From Gordonia araii NBRC 100433 (lineage in GTDB: Bacteria > Actinomycetota > Actinomycetes > Mycobacteriales > Mycobacteriaceae): a DNA stretch of 64,000 nt. Below are positions 16,931 through 27,330 of the stretch, in pieces. The stretch's first letter is position 1. Each line of letters begins with the position of its first letter. The stretch is taken from NCBI RefSeq assembly GCF_000241265.1, contig NZ_BAEE01000061.1:62001-126000 (forward strand), read 5' to 3'. Position numbers and translations under genes: made by a program. The notes under the pieces were generated by a model that was not told the origin of the DNA, made no database searches, and saw only the letters and a program-made list of their open reading frames with translations.

Positions 16931-19132
16931 GTGTCTATCGTGTCGTCGCCCACCACCGCCTCTGAGACCGCGTCGGCCAGCCAGTCCGGCGTCCATCCGA
17001 GTCCCGCCGGGCATCAGCCGGAGGAACTGGACTACCACGCGCTCAACGCGATGCTGAACCTGTACGACGCGGACGGGAAGATCCAGTTCGAGAAGGACCG
17101 CGAGGCGGCCAACCAGTACTTCCTCCAGCACGTCAACCAGAACACGGTGTTCTTCCACGACCTCGACGAGAAGCTGGACTACCTCGTCGAGGAGAACTAC
17201 TACGAGCCGGAGGTGCTGGAGCGCTACAGCCGGGAGTTCGTCAAGGACCTGTTCGGCTACGCCTACTCCAAGAAGTTCCGGTTCCCGACCTTCCTCGGCG
17301 CGTTCAAGTACTACACCAGCTACACGCTCAAGACGTTCGACGGCAAGCGCTACCTGGAGCGCTTCGAGGACCGCGTCTGCATGGTCGCGATGACGCTGGC
17401 GGCCGGCGACGAGACGCTGGCGCGCCAGCTGGTCGACGAGATCATCTCCGGCCGGTTCCAGCCGGCGACGCCGACTTTCCTCAATTCGGGCAAGAAGCAG
17501 CGCGGCGAGCCGGTGAGCTGCTTCCTGCTGCGCATCGAGGACAACATGGAGTCCATCGGGCGCTCGATCAACTCGGCGCTGCAGCTGTCCAAGCGGGGCG
17601 GCGGAGTCGCGCTGCTGCTGAGCAACGTCCGCGAGCACGGTGCCCCGATCAAGAAGATCGAGAACCAGAGCAGCGGCGTCATCCCGATCATGAAGCTGCT
17701 GGAGGACTCGTTCTCCTACGCCAACCAGCTCGGCGCGCGCCAGGGCGCGGGCGCGGTGTACCTGCACGCGCACCACCCCGACATCTACCGCTTCCTGGAC
17801 ACCAAGCGGGAGAACGCCGACGAGAAGATTCGCATCAAGACGCTCTCGCTGGGCGTGGTGATCCCCGACATCACCTTCGAGTTGGCCAAGAACAACGACG
17901 ACATGTACCTGTTCAGCCCGTATGACGTGGAAAGGGTGTACGGCAAGCCGTTCGCCGACATCAACGTCACCGAGAACTACCACGACATGGTCGAGGACAA
18001 GCGGATCCGCAAGACCAAGATCAAGGCGCGGGAGTTCTTCCAGACGCTGGCCGAGCTGCAGTTCGAGTCGGGCTACCCGTACATCATGTTCGAGGACACG
18101 GTGAACCGGGCGAATCCGGTCGAGGGGAAGATCACCCACTCCAACCTGTGCTCGGAGATCCTGCAGGTGTCCACGCCGTCGACCTTCAACGACGACCTGT
18201 CCTACTCGCACGTCGGCAAGGACATCTCCTGCAACCTCGGTTCGATGAACATCGCCAAGGCGATGGACTCGCCGGATCTCGGTCAGACCATCGAGACGGC
18301 GATTCGCGGATTGACGGCGGTCGCCGACCAGACGTCGATCGATTCGGTGCCGTCGATCAAGCTGGCCAACGACCGCGGCCACGCCATCGGCCTCGGGCAG
18401 ATGAACCTGCACGGCTACCTCGCCCGCGAGCGGGTCTTCTACGGCAGCGAAGAGGGCGTCGACTTCACGAACATCTACTTCTACACGGTGCTCTATCACG
18501 CGTTGCGCGCCTCGAACCGCATCGCCAAGGAGCGCGGTACGGCCTTCGAGGGCTTCGAGCGCAGCAAGTACGCCAGCGGCGAGTTCTTCGACAAGTACAC
18601 CAACCAGGTGTGGGAGCCGAAGACGCAGAAGGTGCGCGACCTGTTCGGCCAGGCCGGGATCCACATCCCCAACCAGCAGGATTGGCGTGAGCTGAAGGAG
18701 GCCGTGGCACGCGACGGCATCTACAACCAGAACCTGCAGGCCGTGCCGCCGACCGGATCGATTAGCTACATCAACCACTCGACGAGTTCGATCCACCCGG
18801 TCGCGGCGAAGATCGAGATCCGCAAGGAAGGCAAGATCGGCCGCGTCTACTACCCGGCGCCGTACATGGACAACGACAACCTGGAGTACTACCAGGACGC
18901 GTACGAGATCGGCTACGAGAAGATCATCGACACCTACGCGGCCGCCACTCAGCACGTCGACCAGGGGCTGAGCCTGACGCTGTTCTTCAAGGACACCGCC
19001 ACCACGCGCGACGTGAACAGGGCGCAGATCTACGCCTGGCGCAAGGGAATCAAGACGCTCTACTACATTCGTCTGCGGCAGATGGCCCTCGAGGGGACTG
19101 AAGTGGAGAACTGTGTCAGCTGCATGTTGTAG
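16931..19132 (+). CDS. nrdE: Class Ib ribonucleoside-diphosphate reductase alpha subunit
   Basis: The catalytic subunit reduces all four ribonucleoside diphosphates. The 733-residue protein contains the barrel segments ([47 protein letters not shown]-type region) and ends with the thiol pair C-V-S-C (residues 728-731) that relays electrons from NrdH. It is slightly longer than typical NrdE because of an N-terminal Ser/Thr-rich tail; GTG 16931 or GTG 16940 could start it. nrdF is not adjacent: two opposite-strand genes intervene. Confidence 0.97.
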   Translation: MSIVSSPTTASETASASQSGVHPSPAGHQPEELDYHALNAMLNLYDADGKIQFEKDREAANQYFLQHVNQNTVFFHDLDEKLDYLVEENYYEPEVLERYSREFVKDLFGYAYSKKFRFPTFLGAFKYYTSYTLKTFDGKRYLERFEDRVCMVAMTLAAGDETLARQLVDEIISGRFQPATPTFLNSGKKQRGEPVSCFLLRIEDNMESIGRSINSALQLSKRGGGVALLLSNVREHGAPIKKIENQSSGVIPIMKLLEDSFSYANQLGARQGAGAVYLHAHHPDIYRFLDTKRENADEKIRIKTLSLGVVIPDITFELAKNNDDMYLFSPYDVERVYGKPFADINVTENYHDMVEDKRIRKTKIKAREFFQTLAELQFESGYPYIMFEDTVNRANPVEGKITHSNLCSEILQVSTPSTFNDDLSYSHVGKDISCNLGSMNIAKAMDSPDLGQTIETAIRGLTAVADQTSIDSVPSIKLANDRGHAIGLGQMNLHGYLARERVFYGSEEGVDFTNIYFYTVLYHALRASNRIAKERGTAFEGFERSKYASGEFFDKYTNQVWEPKTQKVRDLFGQAGIHIPNQQDWRELKEAVARDGIYNQNLQAVPPTGSISYINHSTSSIHPVAAKIEIRKEGKIGRVYYPAPYMDNDNLEYYQDAYEIGYEKIIDTYAAATQHVDQGLSLTLFFKDTATTRDVNRAQIYAWRKGIKTLYYIRLRQMALEGTEVENCVSCML

Positions 19133-19148
19133 TTTGATTTATCAAACT
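19131..19148. repeat. AT-rich 18-bp perfect palindrome after nrdE
   Basis: AGTTTGATTTATCAAACT has two 8-bp arms and a 2-bp centre. It overlaps the nrdE stop and lies between convergent genes. It could be a terminator stem or a regulator site; nothing decides this. Confidence 0.5.
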
Positions 19149-19163
19149 ATGCGTTCGCCGGGG

Positions 19164-19805
19164 TCACTGCATGCGAAACCGCAGGGCTGACTCCGCGTCG
19201 CGCATCGCATCGATGAGGAGCTGGGCGCGGCTGATCGGATCGGGCGCGGTCAGCGCCCGGTAGCGGTCGGCCTCGGTAATCGGCATGGATCCCGCTGTGG
19301 CCCAGGTGAATTCGCCGGGGGACAGGCTCGCGTCGGTGACTTGTGGAAGGGCGACGTGCCGTCCGGATCGGGCCGCGAGGGTCTGAATGCAGTTGAGCAG
19401 GTCGCCCACGGCGGACTGCAGCTGTGGCCGGCAGGTCTCCCAGTCCGCTGCCGCCACGGGCTGATCCGGCCACGCCGACACCCGTGCCCGCGGATAGGGG
19501 TCGTCGACGAGCCACTCATCGACGCGGATGCGCTCAGAACCCTGGCAGAACACGGAGTACGTGCCCCCGCGCGACTGCCGATAGTCGACGATCTCGGCGA
19601 TCACGCCGGCGTCGGTGCGCACGTCGCCGCCGCCCACCTCGCTGCCGCGCTCGATGAGGACCACCCCGAAACGCGGCTCGCCGCCGATGCAATGATCCAT
19701 CATCGCGATATAGCGCGGTTCGAAGATCCGCAGGGGCAGCGTCGCGCCGGGGAGCAGGGTCGAGCCCAGCGGGAACATCGGCAATTCGGTCGCGGTAGCC
19801 CGCAT
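19164..19805 (-). CDS. LON substrate-binding-domain protein
   Basis: A 213-residue stand-alone Lon N-terminal (substrate-binding) domain. The start ELPMFPLGSTLLPGATLPLR and FEPRYIAMMD are typical, with RFGVVLIERGSEVGG and the later GSERIRV strand. There is no ATPase or protease part, which is normal for this bacterial family. Function is unknown; some relatives influence protein degradation. It is read opposite to nrdE and nrdF and lies between them. Confidence 0.9.
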   Translation of the reverse strand: MRATATELPMFPLGSTLLPGATLPLRIFEPRYIAMMDHCIGGEPRFGVVLIERGSEVGGGDVRTDAGVIAEIVDYRQSRGGTYSVFCQGSERIRVDEWLVDDPYPRARVSAWPDQPVAAADWETCRPQLQSAVGDLLNCIQTLAARSGRHVALPQVTDASLSPGEFTWATAGSMPITEADRYRALTAPDPISRAQLLIDAMRDAESALRFRMQ

Positions 19806-19841
19806 GACGTCCGCCTTCTCAACCGTGCGGGCCGCGCCCGC

Positions 19842-20444
19842 CTAGTAGATGTACACGATCGAGTCGGTACCGCCGCGGCAGATCACCACATCGCCGCGGG
19901 GACGGCAGTTCATCGGCACCCTGGCCCGCTCCTGGGGCGCCCACCCGTTGACCAAGCGGGAATCGCCCATTTTCCCGGCCCGCAGATATGCGGTGCGCAC
20001 GCTCGCGGCGAAAGCGCAGCTGGCGGACCGCCCCTCGTGCGTGGCCACCCCGCGCGCGCCCGGGCACGGCTTCGCACCGGCCGGCAGTTTCGGCGCGGCG
20101 GGGGCCCCGTCGGTGCGCGGGGGCGGAGCCGGCTGCTCCCCGGTCTGGGCGGGCGGCGCCGTCGCCGTCGCCGTCGCCGTCGGCGTCGAGGGCGCGACGG
20201 TCGCCGACGGCGCAGCGGAGTTGTCGCCGCCGTCGTCGTCAGCCAGCCTGATGGCCACGACGGCGCCGACGATCCCGATGATCAGAGTGGCGATGCCCAG
20301 CGCGGCCAGCAGGGGTGTCCTGCGGCGCTTCGGCTTGTCGGTGCCGCTGTTCACCGGCAGTCCGCCGGTGGGTGGCGGCGGGTAGCCGACGGGAGCCTGG
20401 GCGGGCCGGCCCGTCGGGGGCGGATCAGGGTATCGGTTGGTCAT
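19842..20444 (-). CDS. Hypothetical proline-rich membrane protein
   Basis: About 200 residues: a proline/glycine-rich cytosolic start, a basic KPKRRR stretch, one membrane helix (LLAALGIATLIIGIVGAVVA), an extracytoplasmic low-complexity linker of Ser/Thr/Ala/Pro including a TATATATA run, and a small C-terminal domain with three cysteines (CPGARG, SCAF, NCRP). Similar layouts occur in actinobacterial PASTA- or kinase-associated anchors, but I recognise no family. ATG 20444 is preferred over 20453 because GGGGG is then 8-9 bp upstream. It is probably co-transcribed with the LON-domain gene. Confidence 0.75.
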   Translation of the reverse strand: MTNRYPDPPPTGRPAQAPVGYPPPPTGGLPVNSGTDKPKRRRTPLLAALGIATLIIGIVGAVVAIRLADDDGGDNSAAPSATVAPSTPTATATATAPPAQTGEQPAPPPRTDGAPAAPKLPAGAKPCPGARGVATHEGRSASCAFAASVRTAYLRAGKMGDSRLVNGWAPQERARVPMNCRPRGDVVICRGGTDSIVYIY

Positions 20445-20529
20445 CGGCGGCATCCCCCTTCGTTGCTGGGGATTCTAGTGCCAGAACCCCCCGACACGCC
20501 GGGTGGCGACACGCCGCGGTCGACGGTGA

Positions 20530-20576
20530 CACACCATCTTGTGGTCCCGCTCGACAGGAGTCCCAAGGGGTAGTGT
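20530..20576 (+). promoter_or_regulatory. Tandem NrdR boxes upstream of nrdF
   Basis: CACACCATCTTGTGG (20530-20544) and CCCAAGGGGTAGTGT (20562-20576) are 32 bp apart, as at nrdH. The second box differs from the second nrdH box at only two positions. Confidence 0.7.
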
Positions 20577-20579
20577 TGA

Positions 20580-21631
<1,052 letters not shown>

Positions 21632-21632
<1 letters not shown>

Positions 21633-22975
21633 TGCCGGCGGCGGGACCGTTGCGACCGGGTTCGGTCGACGGCCGGGCCCGCCGCGCCACGGTGCCTCGG
21701 CGCACCCTGGCTGACTGGGACGGCGCCGCGCGGCGGCAGGATCCGCTGGCGACGATTCTCGAGCAGGACGCGATCCGCGATCCCGATCTGCTGGCCATCC
21801 GGCACGGCCGGATGGGTGCCTCGCCGTGGAGCTACTTCCGCGGTGCGGCCGCCGTGATGGCGGCCGATCTGGCGTCGTCGCCGAACACGGGTATTCGGGT
21901 CCATCTGTGCGGTGACGCCCACGTTCTCAACTTCGGGCTGTGGCGAACGCCCGAGCGGAACCTGTCCTTCGATTTGAACGACTTCGACGAGACGCTGCCC
22001 GGCCCCTTCGAGTAGGATGTGAAGCGTTTCCTCACCGGCCTGGTCGTGTTGGCCCGGGAGCACGGGATGCGCAACCGCGCCACCGAGCGGGCGGTGCGGG
22101 CCGGATACCAGGGCTACCGCCGTTGGATCGGAACGTACGGCCGGCGATCCGAACTCGACGTCTGGTACGACACCATCAGCGTCGAGCAATTGGGCCGCTA
22201 CACCACCGCCGCCCACGACGCGCGCTTGGAGAAGTGGCTGAAGCGGCGGGGCGCGAAGAGTTCGAATCGCTCCGCGTACGCCAAGCTCACCCGGGCCGTC
22301 GACGGACGGCGCCGGATCGTCGACCGGCCGCCGTACCGCGCACACGAGTCGATCGATCTGACACGCCTCGACTCGGTGCTCGGAAGCTACCGATCGTCGG
22401 TGCCCGACCCGCTCGGCGTCCTGCTCGACCACTATGACGTCGTCGACGCGGTCCGCCAGGTCGTCGGGGTGGGCAGTGTCGGCATGCGGGACTATCTCGT
22501 GCTGTGCGAGGACCGTCGCACCGGAGACCCGCTGTTCTTGCAGGTCAAACAGGCCGGTCCGTCAGTCTACGAGCGATGGCTCGGCGAGAGCCGCTACCCG
22601 TCGCACGGCGAACGCGTCGTCGCCGGTCAACAGTTGCTGCAACGTGCGCCCGACATGTTCCTCGGCTGGACCACGATCGACGGGATGGACTTCTACGTCC
22701 GCCAGTTCCGCGACGGCAAGGTCGTCGCGACCGGCGAGCAGCTCGTGCGCCGCTTGCCCGACTACGCCCGCGCCTGCGGCCGGGTGTTGGCTCGCGCCCA
22801 TGCCCGCAGCGGGGACGCCGCCGCCATCGCGGACTACCTGGGCAGCGCGCAGAAGGTCGAGGACGCGTTCACCGCCTTCGCCTTCGCCTATGACCAGCAG
22901 AACGCGCGTGATCACGCGAAGTTGGCCGTCGCGATCGAGGACGGTCGCGTCGAGGCGGTTCCGGGCTGGCCGTGA
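21632..22975 (+). pseudogene. DUF2252 gene interrupted by one in-frame amber codon
   Basis: Two open segments in the same frame (21632-22012 and 22016-22975) are separated by a single TAG at 22013-22015. Read through, they give a normal ~447-residue DUF2252 protein: N-terminal LCGDAHVLNFG and FDLNDFDETLPGPFE before the stop, then DVKRFLTGL, a long helical region, KQAGPSVYERW, GERVVAGQQLLQ and C-terminal ARSGDAAAIADYLG. The family reads PGPFEWDVKRL at the break, so TAG replaces an expected TGG tryptophan. DUF2252 proteins have a kinase-like fold of unknown role. The downstream part could restart at GTG 22019, but would lack the HVLNFG/DFDE motifs, so the gene is probably inactive unless the base is a sequencing error. 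Confidence 0.88.
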
Positions 22976-23050
22976 GCTGTCCGACCCGCACGATTTCGCC
23001 GGTGCAGCACCGATCGAAGCGGTATTGGCGAAACCATGCTGGTTCGACGG

Positions 23051-23818
23051 TCATCCCCGGCCGGTGAGCCGGTCGTACAGTGCCGCTAGCTCGTCGGTCG
23101 CCTCGGCGATGTCGAGCGCGGCGATCCCCGTGGCCCGCAGCGCGGTGCGCAGCAGGGGTGCTTCGAACTCGGTGAGCGCGTGGAAGTCGGTGAACGTCGG
23201 CGGCTCCAGATAGGCGGTGCGGTCGCCGTAGAAGTCTTCGACGACGACCTCGGCTGCCGCGTCGCCGTTCGTTTCGGCAGCGGGATCGGTCGCCGCTGCG
23301 TTCGCCAGTTCGAGCAACTCCGCGAGCGGGGCACCCATCACCGTCAACAGCACCGACGGGTCGCGGTCGATCAGGGCCGCGACCTCGTACGCCGTCGCCA
23401 AGACGTGGATGCACAGGTCGTCGATCGGGCAGGTGCAGCCGACGGTCGCATCGGCCGGTTCCGTCGGTGCGACGAACCCGCCCAGCCCGGCGGGCTGACC
23501 CCCGCGGGCCACCTCGGTCAGGTCGGTGACGCCTCCGCGTTGTCGCAGCAGGGGCACGACGGTGGCGGCGTCGACCGCCCGCAATTCGATGGTGACCGCG
23601 AACGGGTCGAGCTGACTGCCGGTCACCGACGACGTCACCCGGCCCCGGTCGACGGCGAGCCCGTGCACGTGGCGGTCGCGGAAGTAGCTGCGCGCCTTGG
23701 TGATCCGACGGGGCTGCGCCGGCTCGAACGCTCGCAGGAACGCCTGGCCCCACGGCGTGATCCCATACGAACGGACCGGCGCCTTCACCGTCCGCCGTCC
23801 GCTGCTCGCCCTCGCCAC
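23051..23818 (-). CDS. SWIM zinc-finger protein, partner of the SNF2 helicase
   Basis: A 255-residue protein with a SWIM finger around residues 127-138 (C-T-C, then CIH) inside VGCTCPIDDLCIHVLATAYEVA. The N-terminal part (GQAFLRAFEPAQPRRITKARSYFRD) and middle are as in Rv2102-like proteins that accompany HelZ-type SNF2 ATPases. GTG 23818 overlaps the SNF2 stop by one base, so both form one transcript. A nucleic-acid or protein-binding accessory role is inferred from SWIM domains generally. Confidence 0.9.
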   Translation of the reverse strand: MARASSGRRTVKAPVRSYGITPWGQAFLRAFEPAQPRRITKARSYFRDRHVHGLAVDRGRVTSSVTGSQLDPFAVTIELRAVDAATVVPLLRQRGGVTDLTEVARGGQPAGLGGFVAPTEPADATVGCTCPIDDLCIHVLATAYEVAALIDRDPSVLLTVMGAPLAELLELANAAATDPAAETNGDAAAEVVVEDFYGDRTAYLEPPTFTDFHALTEFEAPLLRTALRATGIAALDIAEATDELAALYDRLTGRG

Positions 23819-26748
23819 TATTCGCTCACCGCTTCGTCGCGCAGCCTCAGCAAGTCGTAGACCGCGTCGTCGCCGAGTTCGGAAAGCCAGCTCTCGCCGG
23901 CGCGGACGGTGAGCGCGGACAGTTCGCGCTTGGCCGAGATCATCTCGTCGATTCGCTCCTCAAGGGTGCCGACGCACATGAACTTGCGGACCTGCACGTG
24001 CTGATCCTGTCCGATGCGGTAGGCGCGGTCGGTGGCCTGGTCCTCGACCGCCGGGTTCCACCAGCGGTCGATGTGGACGACCTGGCTGGCCGCCGTCAGG
24101 TTCAGCCCGGTGCCGCCGGCCTTCAGCGTCGCGAGCAGCAGCGGCGGCCCGTCGTCGGACTGGAAATCGGCGACCAGCCGGTCGCGCTCGGCACGCGGCA
24201 GGCCGCCGTGCAGGATGGGGATCGGGGCGCCGAGCAGTCCGGCGAGCCACGGCGCCAAGAGATCGGCGAAGGCGGCGAACTGCGTGAACACCAGCATGCG
24301 GTCGCCCTCGTCGGCGGCCGTCGTCGCGAGATCGGCGAGCAGTTCGGCCTTTCCCGAACGGTTGGCGCCGCCGCGCATCACGGGTGAGCCGTCCGCGAGG
24401 TAGTGCGCCGGGTGGTTGCAGACCTGCTTGAGCCGGGTGAGCGCGGCGAGAACCGTCCGGCGCCGCAAGGTGCGCTGCTGGCGGTCGGCGAGCGCCGCCA
24501 TCAGATCGTCGACGACGGCGCGGTACAGCGCGGCCTGTTCGACGGTGAGGTTGGCGCGGACGATCAGTTCGGTCTTGGGCGGGAGACCGGCCTCGATCTC
24601 CGGATCGGTCTTGGTGCGGCGCAGGATGAACGGCCGGGTGAGTGCCCGCAGGCGCCGAGCCGTCTGCTGGTCGCGGTCCCGCTCGATCGGCTCGGCGAAT
24701 CGCGCTTTGAACGTCGACGCCGAGCCCAGCAGCCCCGGGTTGACCAGGTCGACGACGGCACGCAGATCTTCGAGCCGGTTCTCGACGGGTGTCCCGGTCA
24801 GCGCGACACGATGGTCGGCGTCGATCGCCCGGACCGCTTTCGCGGCCGCGGTGGCGACGTTCTTCAGGTGCTGCGCCTCGTCGACGACGACGCGGCCCCA
24901 CGGGCGCCCTCGAAGACGGACTGCCGCGAGCAGATCGCGGTCGCGGGTCGCGATGGCGAACGTGGTGAGTACGACGTCGGATTCGGCGACGGCGGCGTGA
25001 AAGTCGGCACCGCGCAGTCGGTCCGGACCGTGATGCACGGTGACGCGCAGGTGCGGTGCGAAGCGCGTCAGTTCGCTGGCCCAGTTGCCGACCAGCGACA
25101 TCGGGCAGACGATCAAGGTCGGGTTGGGCGTGGCGCCATCGGCCCGTTCGTGGCAGAGGAGAGCGATGATCTGGACGGTCTTGCCCAGTCCCATATCGTC
25201 GGCGAGCACACCGCCGATGCCTTGGTTGCCGAGGTGAGCCAGCCAATCCAGACCGCGCCGCTGGTAGGGCCGCAACGTGGCCTTCAACGTCCACGGCGGC
25301 TTCAGCGGGGGCGGACGGAGCCCGCGTCCGGCCGCCATGTCGTCGAGCCATCCCAGACCGGGGGCGGCGACGATCGGGACCGGCGGCGGCGCACCGGTGA
25401 TACCGGTGATCATCGCCAGCAGGTCGCGGGCCGCGGTGGGAGCACCGGTTTCGGTGCGTCCGCGCTGCTCGGTGATGAACCTGGCCGCCCGGGAGAGTGC
25501 GGCGTTCTCGGCGAGCACCCACACGCCGCGCACCTTGACCAGGTCACCGTGCTGGCGAGCCAGACTGTCGAGGTCGGACTGGGTCAGCGTCGCCGCGTCG
25601 GGGGCGTCCCCGAGCGCGAGGCGCCATTCGAAATCGGCCAGATCGTCGAGTCCGACGATCGCGGCCCGACCGGTGTTCGTCGCCACCGGGGTGGCCTGCG
25701 CGTGCAGCGCGGGGCGAACGGTGGCGATCGAGCGGGGGAGCAGGACGGTGAACCCGGCCTCGCGCAGCAGGCTCGCCCCCGCGCTCAGGAAGGCCTCGGC
25801 CTCGTCGGTGGTCAGCAAGAAGTCCAGCGACTGCGGGTCAGTGCCCGCGTTCGCCAATTCGGGGTTCACCGCGAGTGCGTGGGCCAGGGACGTCGTGAGG
25901 TCTTCGAGTTCGGGACCGGCCAGTCGGTGGGGCGCCACGGCGACGATCGAGCCGGTCGCGTCTCGCCGGCAGACCTGCAGACGCCACGGCGGAGCGCCGA
26001 CCGCGGGTGATTCATCGTCGGGCAGATGGAGTCGGAACACAGCCGGCGGTTCGCCGGCGGCGGCGCTCGCCGACCACCGGCTCCACGCCGTCGAAGCGTT
26101 CGGGCCGCGCTCGGCGGGAAGGGGAGCTGGGTCGTCGACGAGGTCGGTCAGCAGGCCGCCGGCGGCGACCGGTGAGCCGCCGCGCAACCGCGAGCGGCAC
26201 AGCGCGTCGGTCATCTCCCTGACGAAGTCGGCGACCGCGGCATCGCGATCGCCGTGGCGCGGATCGTTGCGGATGAGGGCGGCGGGCGTGTGATCGAGCA
26301 TCGCCGCCAGCCACGAGCGCCACGCCGGCGTGTCGACGAGTCGCCAGCGCAGGAGGTGCTCGCCGTCGACGGAGGCCACCGAGGGGACGACCGCGCCGCT
26401 GGTGATCGCGGCATCCACGCCGTCGAGCAGCCCGCGGTAGAAGCGGAACTCCCCGCCGGCGTCCGCCGCCATCCGGTCGTCGAGCGCCGACAACAGCGCG
26501 AGGGTGGTGCCGCGCCCGAGCGCCACACAGCGGCGAAGGGTGCGCTGTCCGTCGGGACCGACGACGGGCAAGGTGCGGCGCGGTGCCCGGTCGACGAGGA
26601 ACTCGCGCAGCTTGTCCGGCACCTCCTCGGCCGAGATCGGCGCCCCGTCGTCGGCGGCGTCTTCGGTGGCCCGCCACAGCGTCAGCCCCAGGCCGGGGCG
26701 CCACAACGCGCGCAACGACATCGTCGTCACGGCTGGGGAGGCGGGCAT
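23818..26748 (-). CDS. SNF2-family DEAD/DEAH-box helicase (HelZ-like)
   Basis: A 976-residue Swi2/Snf2 ATPase. An N-terminal ~450 residues precede the motor; the motor has motif I (ADDMGLGKTVQ), motif Ia, DEAQHLKN (motif II), TGTPVENRL (motif III), and in lobe 2 QFAAFADLL, LLATLKAGGTGLNLTAA and the arginine-finger segment DRAYRIGQDQ. The enzyme translocates on double-stranded DNA and may remodel protein-DNA complexes; the bacterial role is unclear. ATG 26748 is chosen rather than farther upstream codons because those overlap the divergent gene. The SWIM gene follows in the same operon. Confidence 0.95.
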   Translation of the reverse strand: MPASPAVTTMSLRALWRPGLGLTLWRATEDAADDGAPISAEEVPDKLREFLVDRAPRRTLPVVGPDGQRTLRRCVALGRGTTLALLSALDDRMAADAGGEFRFYRGLLDGVDAAITSGAVVPSVASVDGEHLLRWRLVDTPAWRSWLAAMLDHTPAALIRNDPRHGDRDAAVADFVREMTDALCRSRLRGGSPVAAGGLLTDLVDDPAPLPAERGPNASTAWSRWSASAAAGEPPAVFRLHLPDDESPAVGAPPWRLQVCRRDATGSIVAVAPHRLAGPELEDLTTSLAHALAVNPELANAGTDPQSLDFLLTTDEAEAFLSAGASLLREAGFTVLLPRSIATVRPALHAQATPVATNTGRAAIVGLDDLADFEWRLALGDAPDAATLTQSDLDSLARQHGDLVKVRGVWVLAENAALSRAARFITEQRGRTETGAPTAARDLLAMITGITGAPPPVPIVAAPGLGWLDDMAAGRGLRPPPLKPPWTLKATLRPYQRRGLDWLAHLGNQGIGGVLADDMGLGKTVQIIALLCHERADGATPNPTLIVCPMSLVGNWASELTRFAPHLRVTVHHGPDRLRGADFHAAVAESDVVLTTFAIATRDRDLLAAVRLRGRPWGRVVVDEAQHLKNVATAAAKAVRAIDADHRVALTGTPVENRLEDLRAVVDLVNPGLLGSASTFKARFAEPIERDRDQQTARRLRALTRPFILRRTKTDPEIEAGLPPKTELIVRANLTVEQAALYRAVVDDLMAALADRQQRTLRRRTVLAALTRLKQVCNHPAHYLADGSPVMRGGANRSGKAELLADLATTAADEGDRMLVFTQFAAFADLLAPWLAGLLGAPIPILHGGLPRAERDRLVADFQSDDGPPLLLATLKAGGTGLNLTAASQVVHIDRWWNPAVEDQATDRAYRIGQDQHVQVRKFMCVGTLEERIDEMISAKRELSALTVRAGESWLSELGDDAVYDLLRLRDEAVSE

Positions 26749-26793
26749 GACGCCCACTGTATCGGCGGCGACCGACGTTTCCCGGCCGCGGAT

Positions 26794-26799
26794 TAGGCT
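26794..26799 (+). promoter_or_regulatory. Leaderless-type -10 box (TAGGCT)
   Basis: TAGGCT ends 6 bp before the GTG of the DinB-like gene and no ribosome-binding site is visible. Confidence 0.45.
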
Positions 26800-26805
26800 G
26801 GGACC

Positions 26806-27330
26806 GTGGCCACCGACACGAAGGACTGGAGCGTCTACGCAGCTCGGCGCTGCGACGAGTGCGGCTTCGACGCGTCGGCAGTCGATCGCGACGACATCGC
26901 GGCGAAAGTAAGGGTCGCCGCGAACGATTGGGCGGGATTCCTCCGGGACTCCGAGGCCGGAGAGCTGCGCGAGCGCCCCGCGCCGCAAGTCTGGTCGCCA
27001 CTCGAGTACGGCGTCCACGTGCGTGACGTCATCCGCCTGTTCACCGACCGGGTCGGACAGATGTTGACGATGGACTCACCCGGCTTTCCCGGCTGGGACC
27101 AGGAGGCCGCCGCGGCCGCCGCCCGGTACAACGAGCAGGACCCCGGCATCGTCGCCGAGGAGGTCGCGGCCGACGGTGACCGGTTGGGGCGCGTCGTCGA
27201 CGGGTTGGCGGCCGGCGACTGGGACCGGGTAGGCGCCCGCGAGACGCGCCAGTTCACTGTCGAGTTCCTACTGCGCTACCTGCTGCACGACGTGATGCAC
27301 CACTGGCACGACGTCGGGGGTGAAATCTAG
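26806..27330 (+). CDS. DinB-superfamily protein
   Basis: A 174-residue helical-bundle protein. Its histidines are placed as in metal-binding DinB/YfiT-like proteins: VWSPLEYGVHVRDVI (first His) and YLLHDVMHHWHD (C-terminal His cluster). The N-terminus RRCDECGFDA adds two cysteines. DinB-like enzymes include mycothiol- or bacillithiol-dependent S-transferases, so a thiol-transfer function is possible but not shown. Its TAG stop shares the palindromic CTAG with the stop of the convergent fecB-like gene. Confidence 0.85.
   Translation: MATDTKDWSVYAARRCDECGFDASAVDRDDIAAKVRVAANDWAGFLRDSEAGELRERPAPQVWSPLEYGVHVRDVIRLFTDRVGQMLTMDSPGFPGWDQEAAAAAARYNEQDPGIVAEEVAADGDRLGRVVDGLAAGDWDRVGARETRQFTVEFLLRYLLHDVMHHWHDVGGEI

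Noticed and set aside
16922-18955. Long minus-strand frame opposite nrdE
   Set aside because: Shadow frame of nrdE with valine/leucine/arginine bias and no recognisable domain.
22013-22015. Programmed readthrough or pyrrolysine at the DUF2252 amber codon
   Set aside because: No readthrough-type context or pylT/pylS-like genes are seen, and the family uses ordinary tryptophan there; mutation or sequencing error is simpler.
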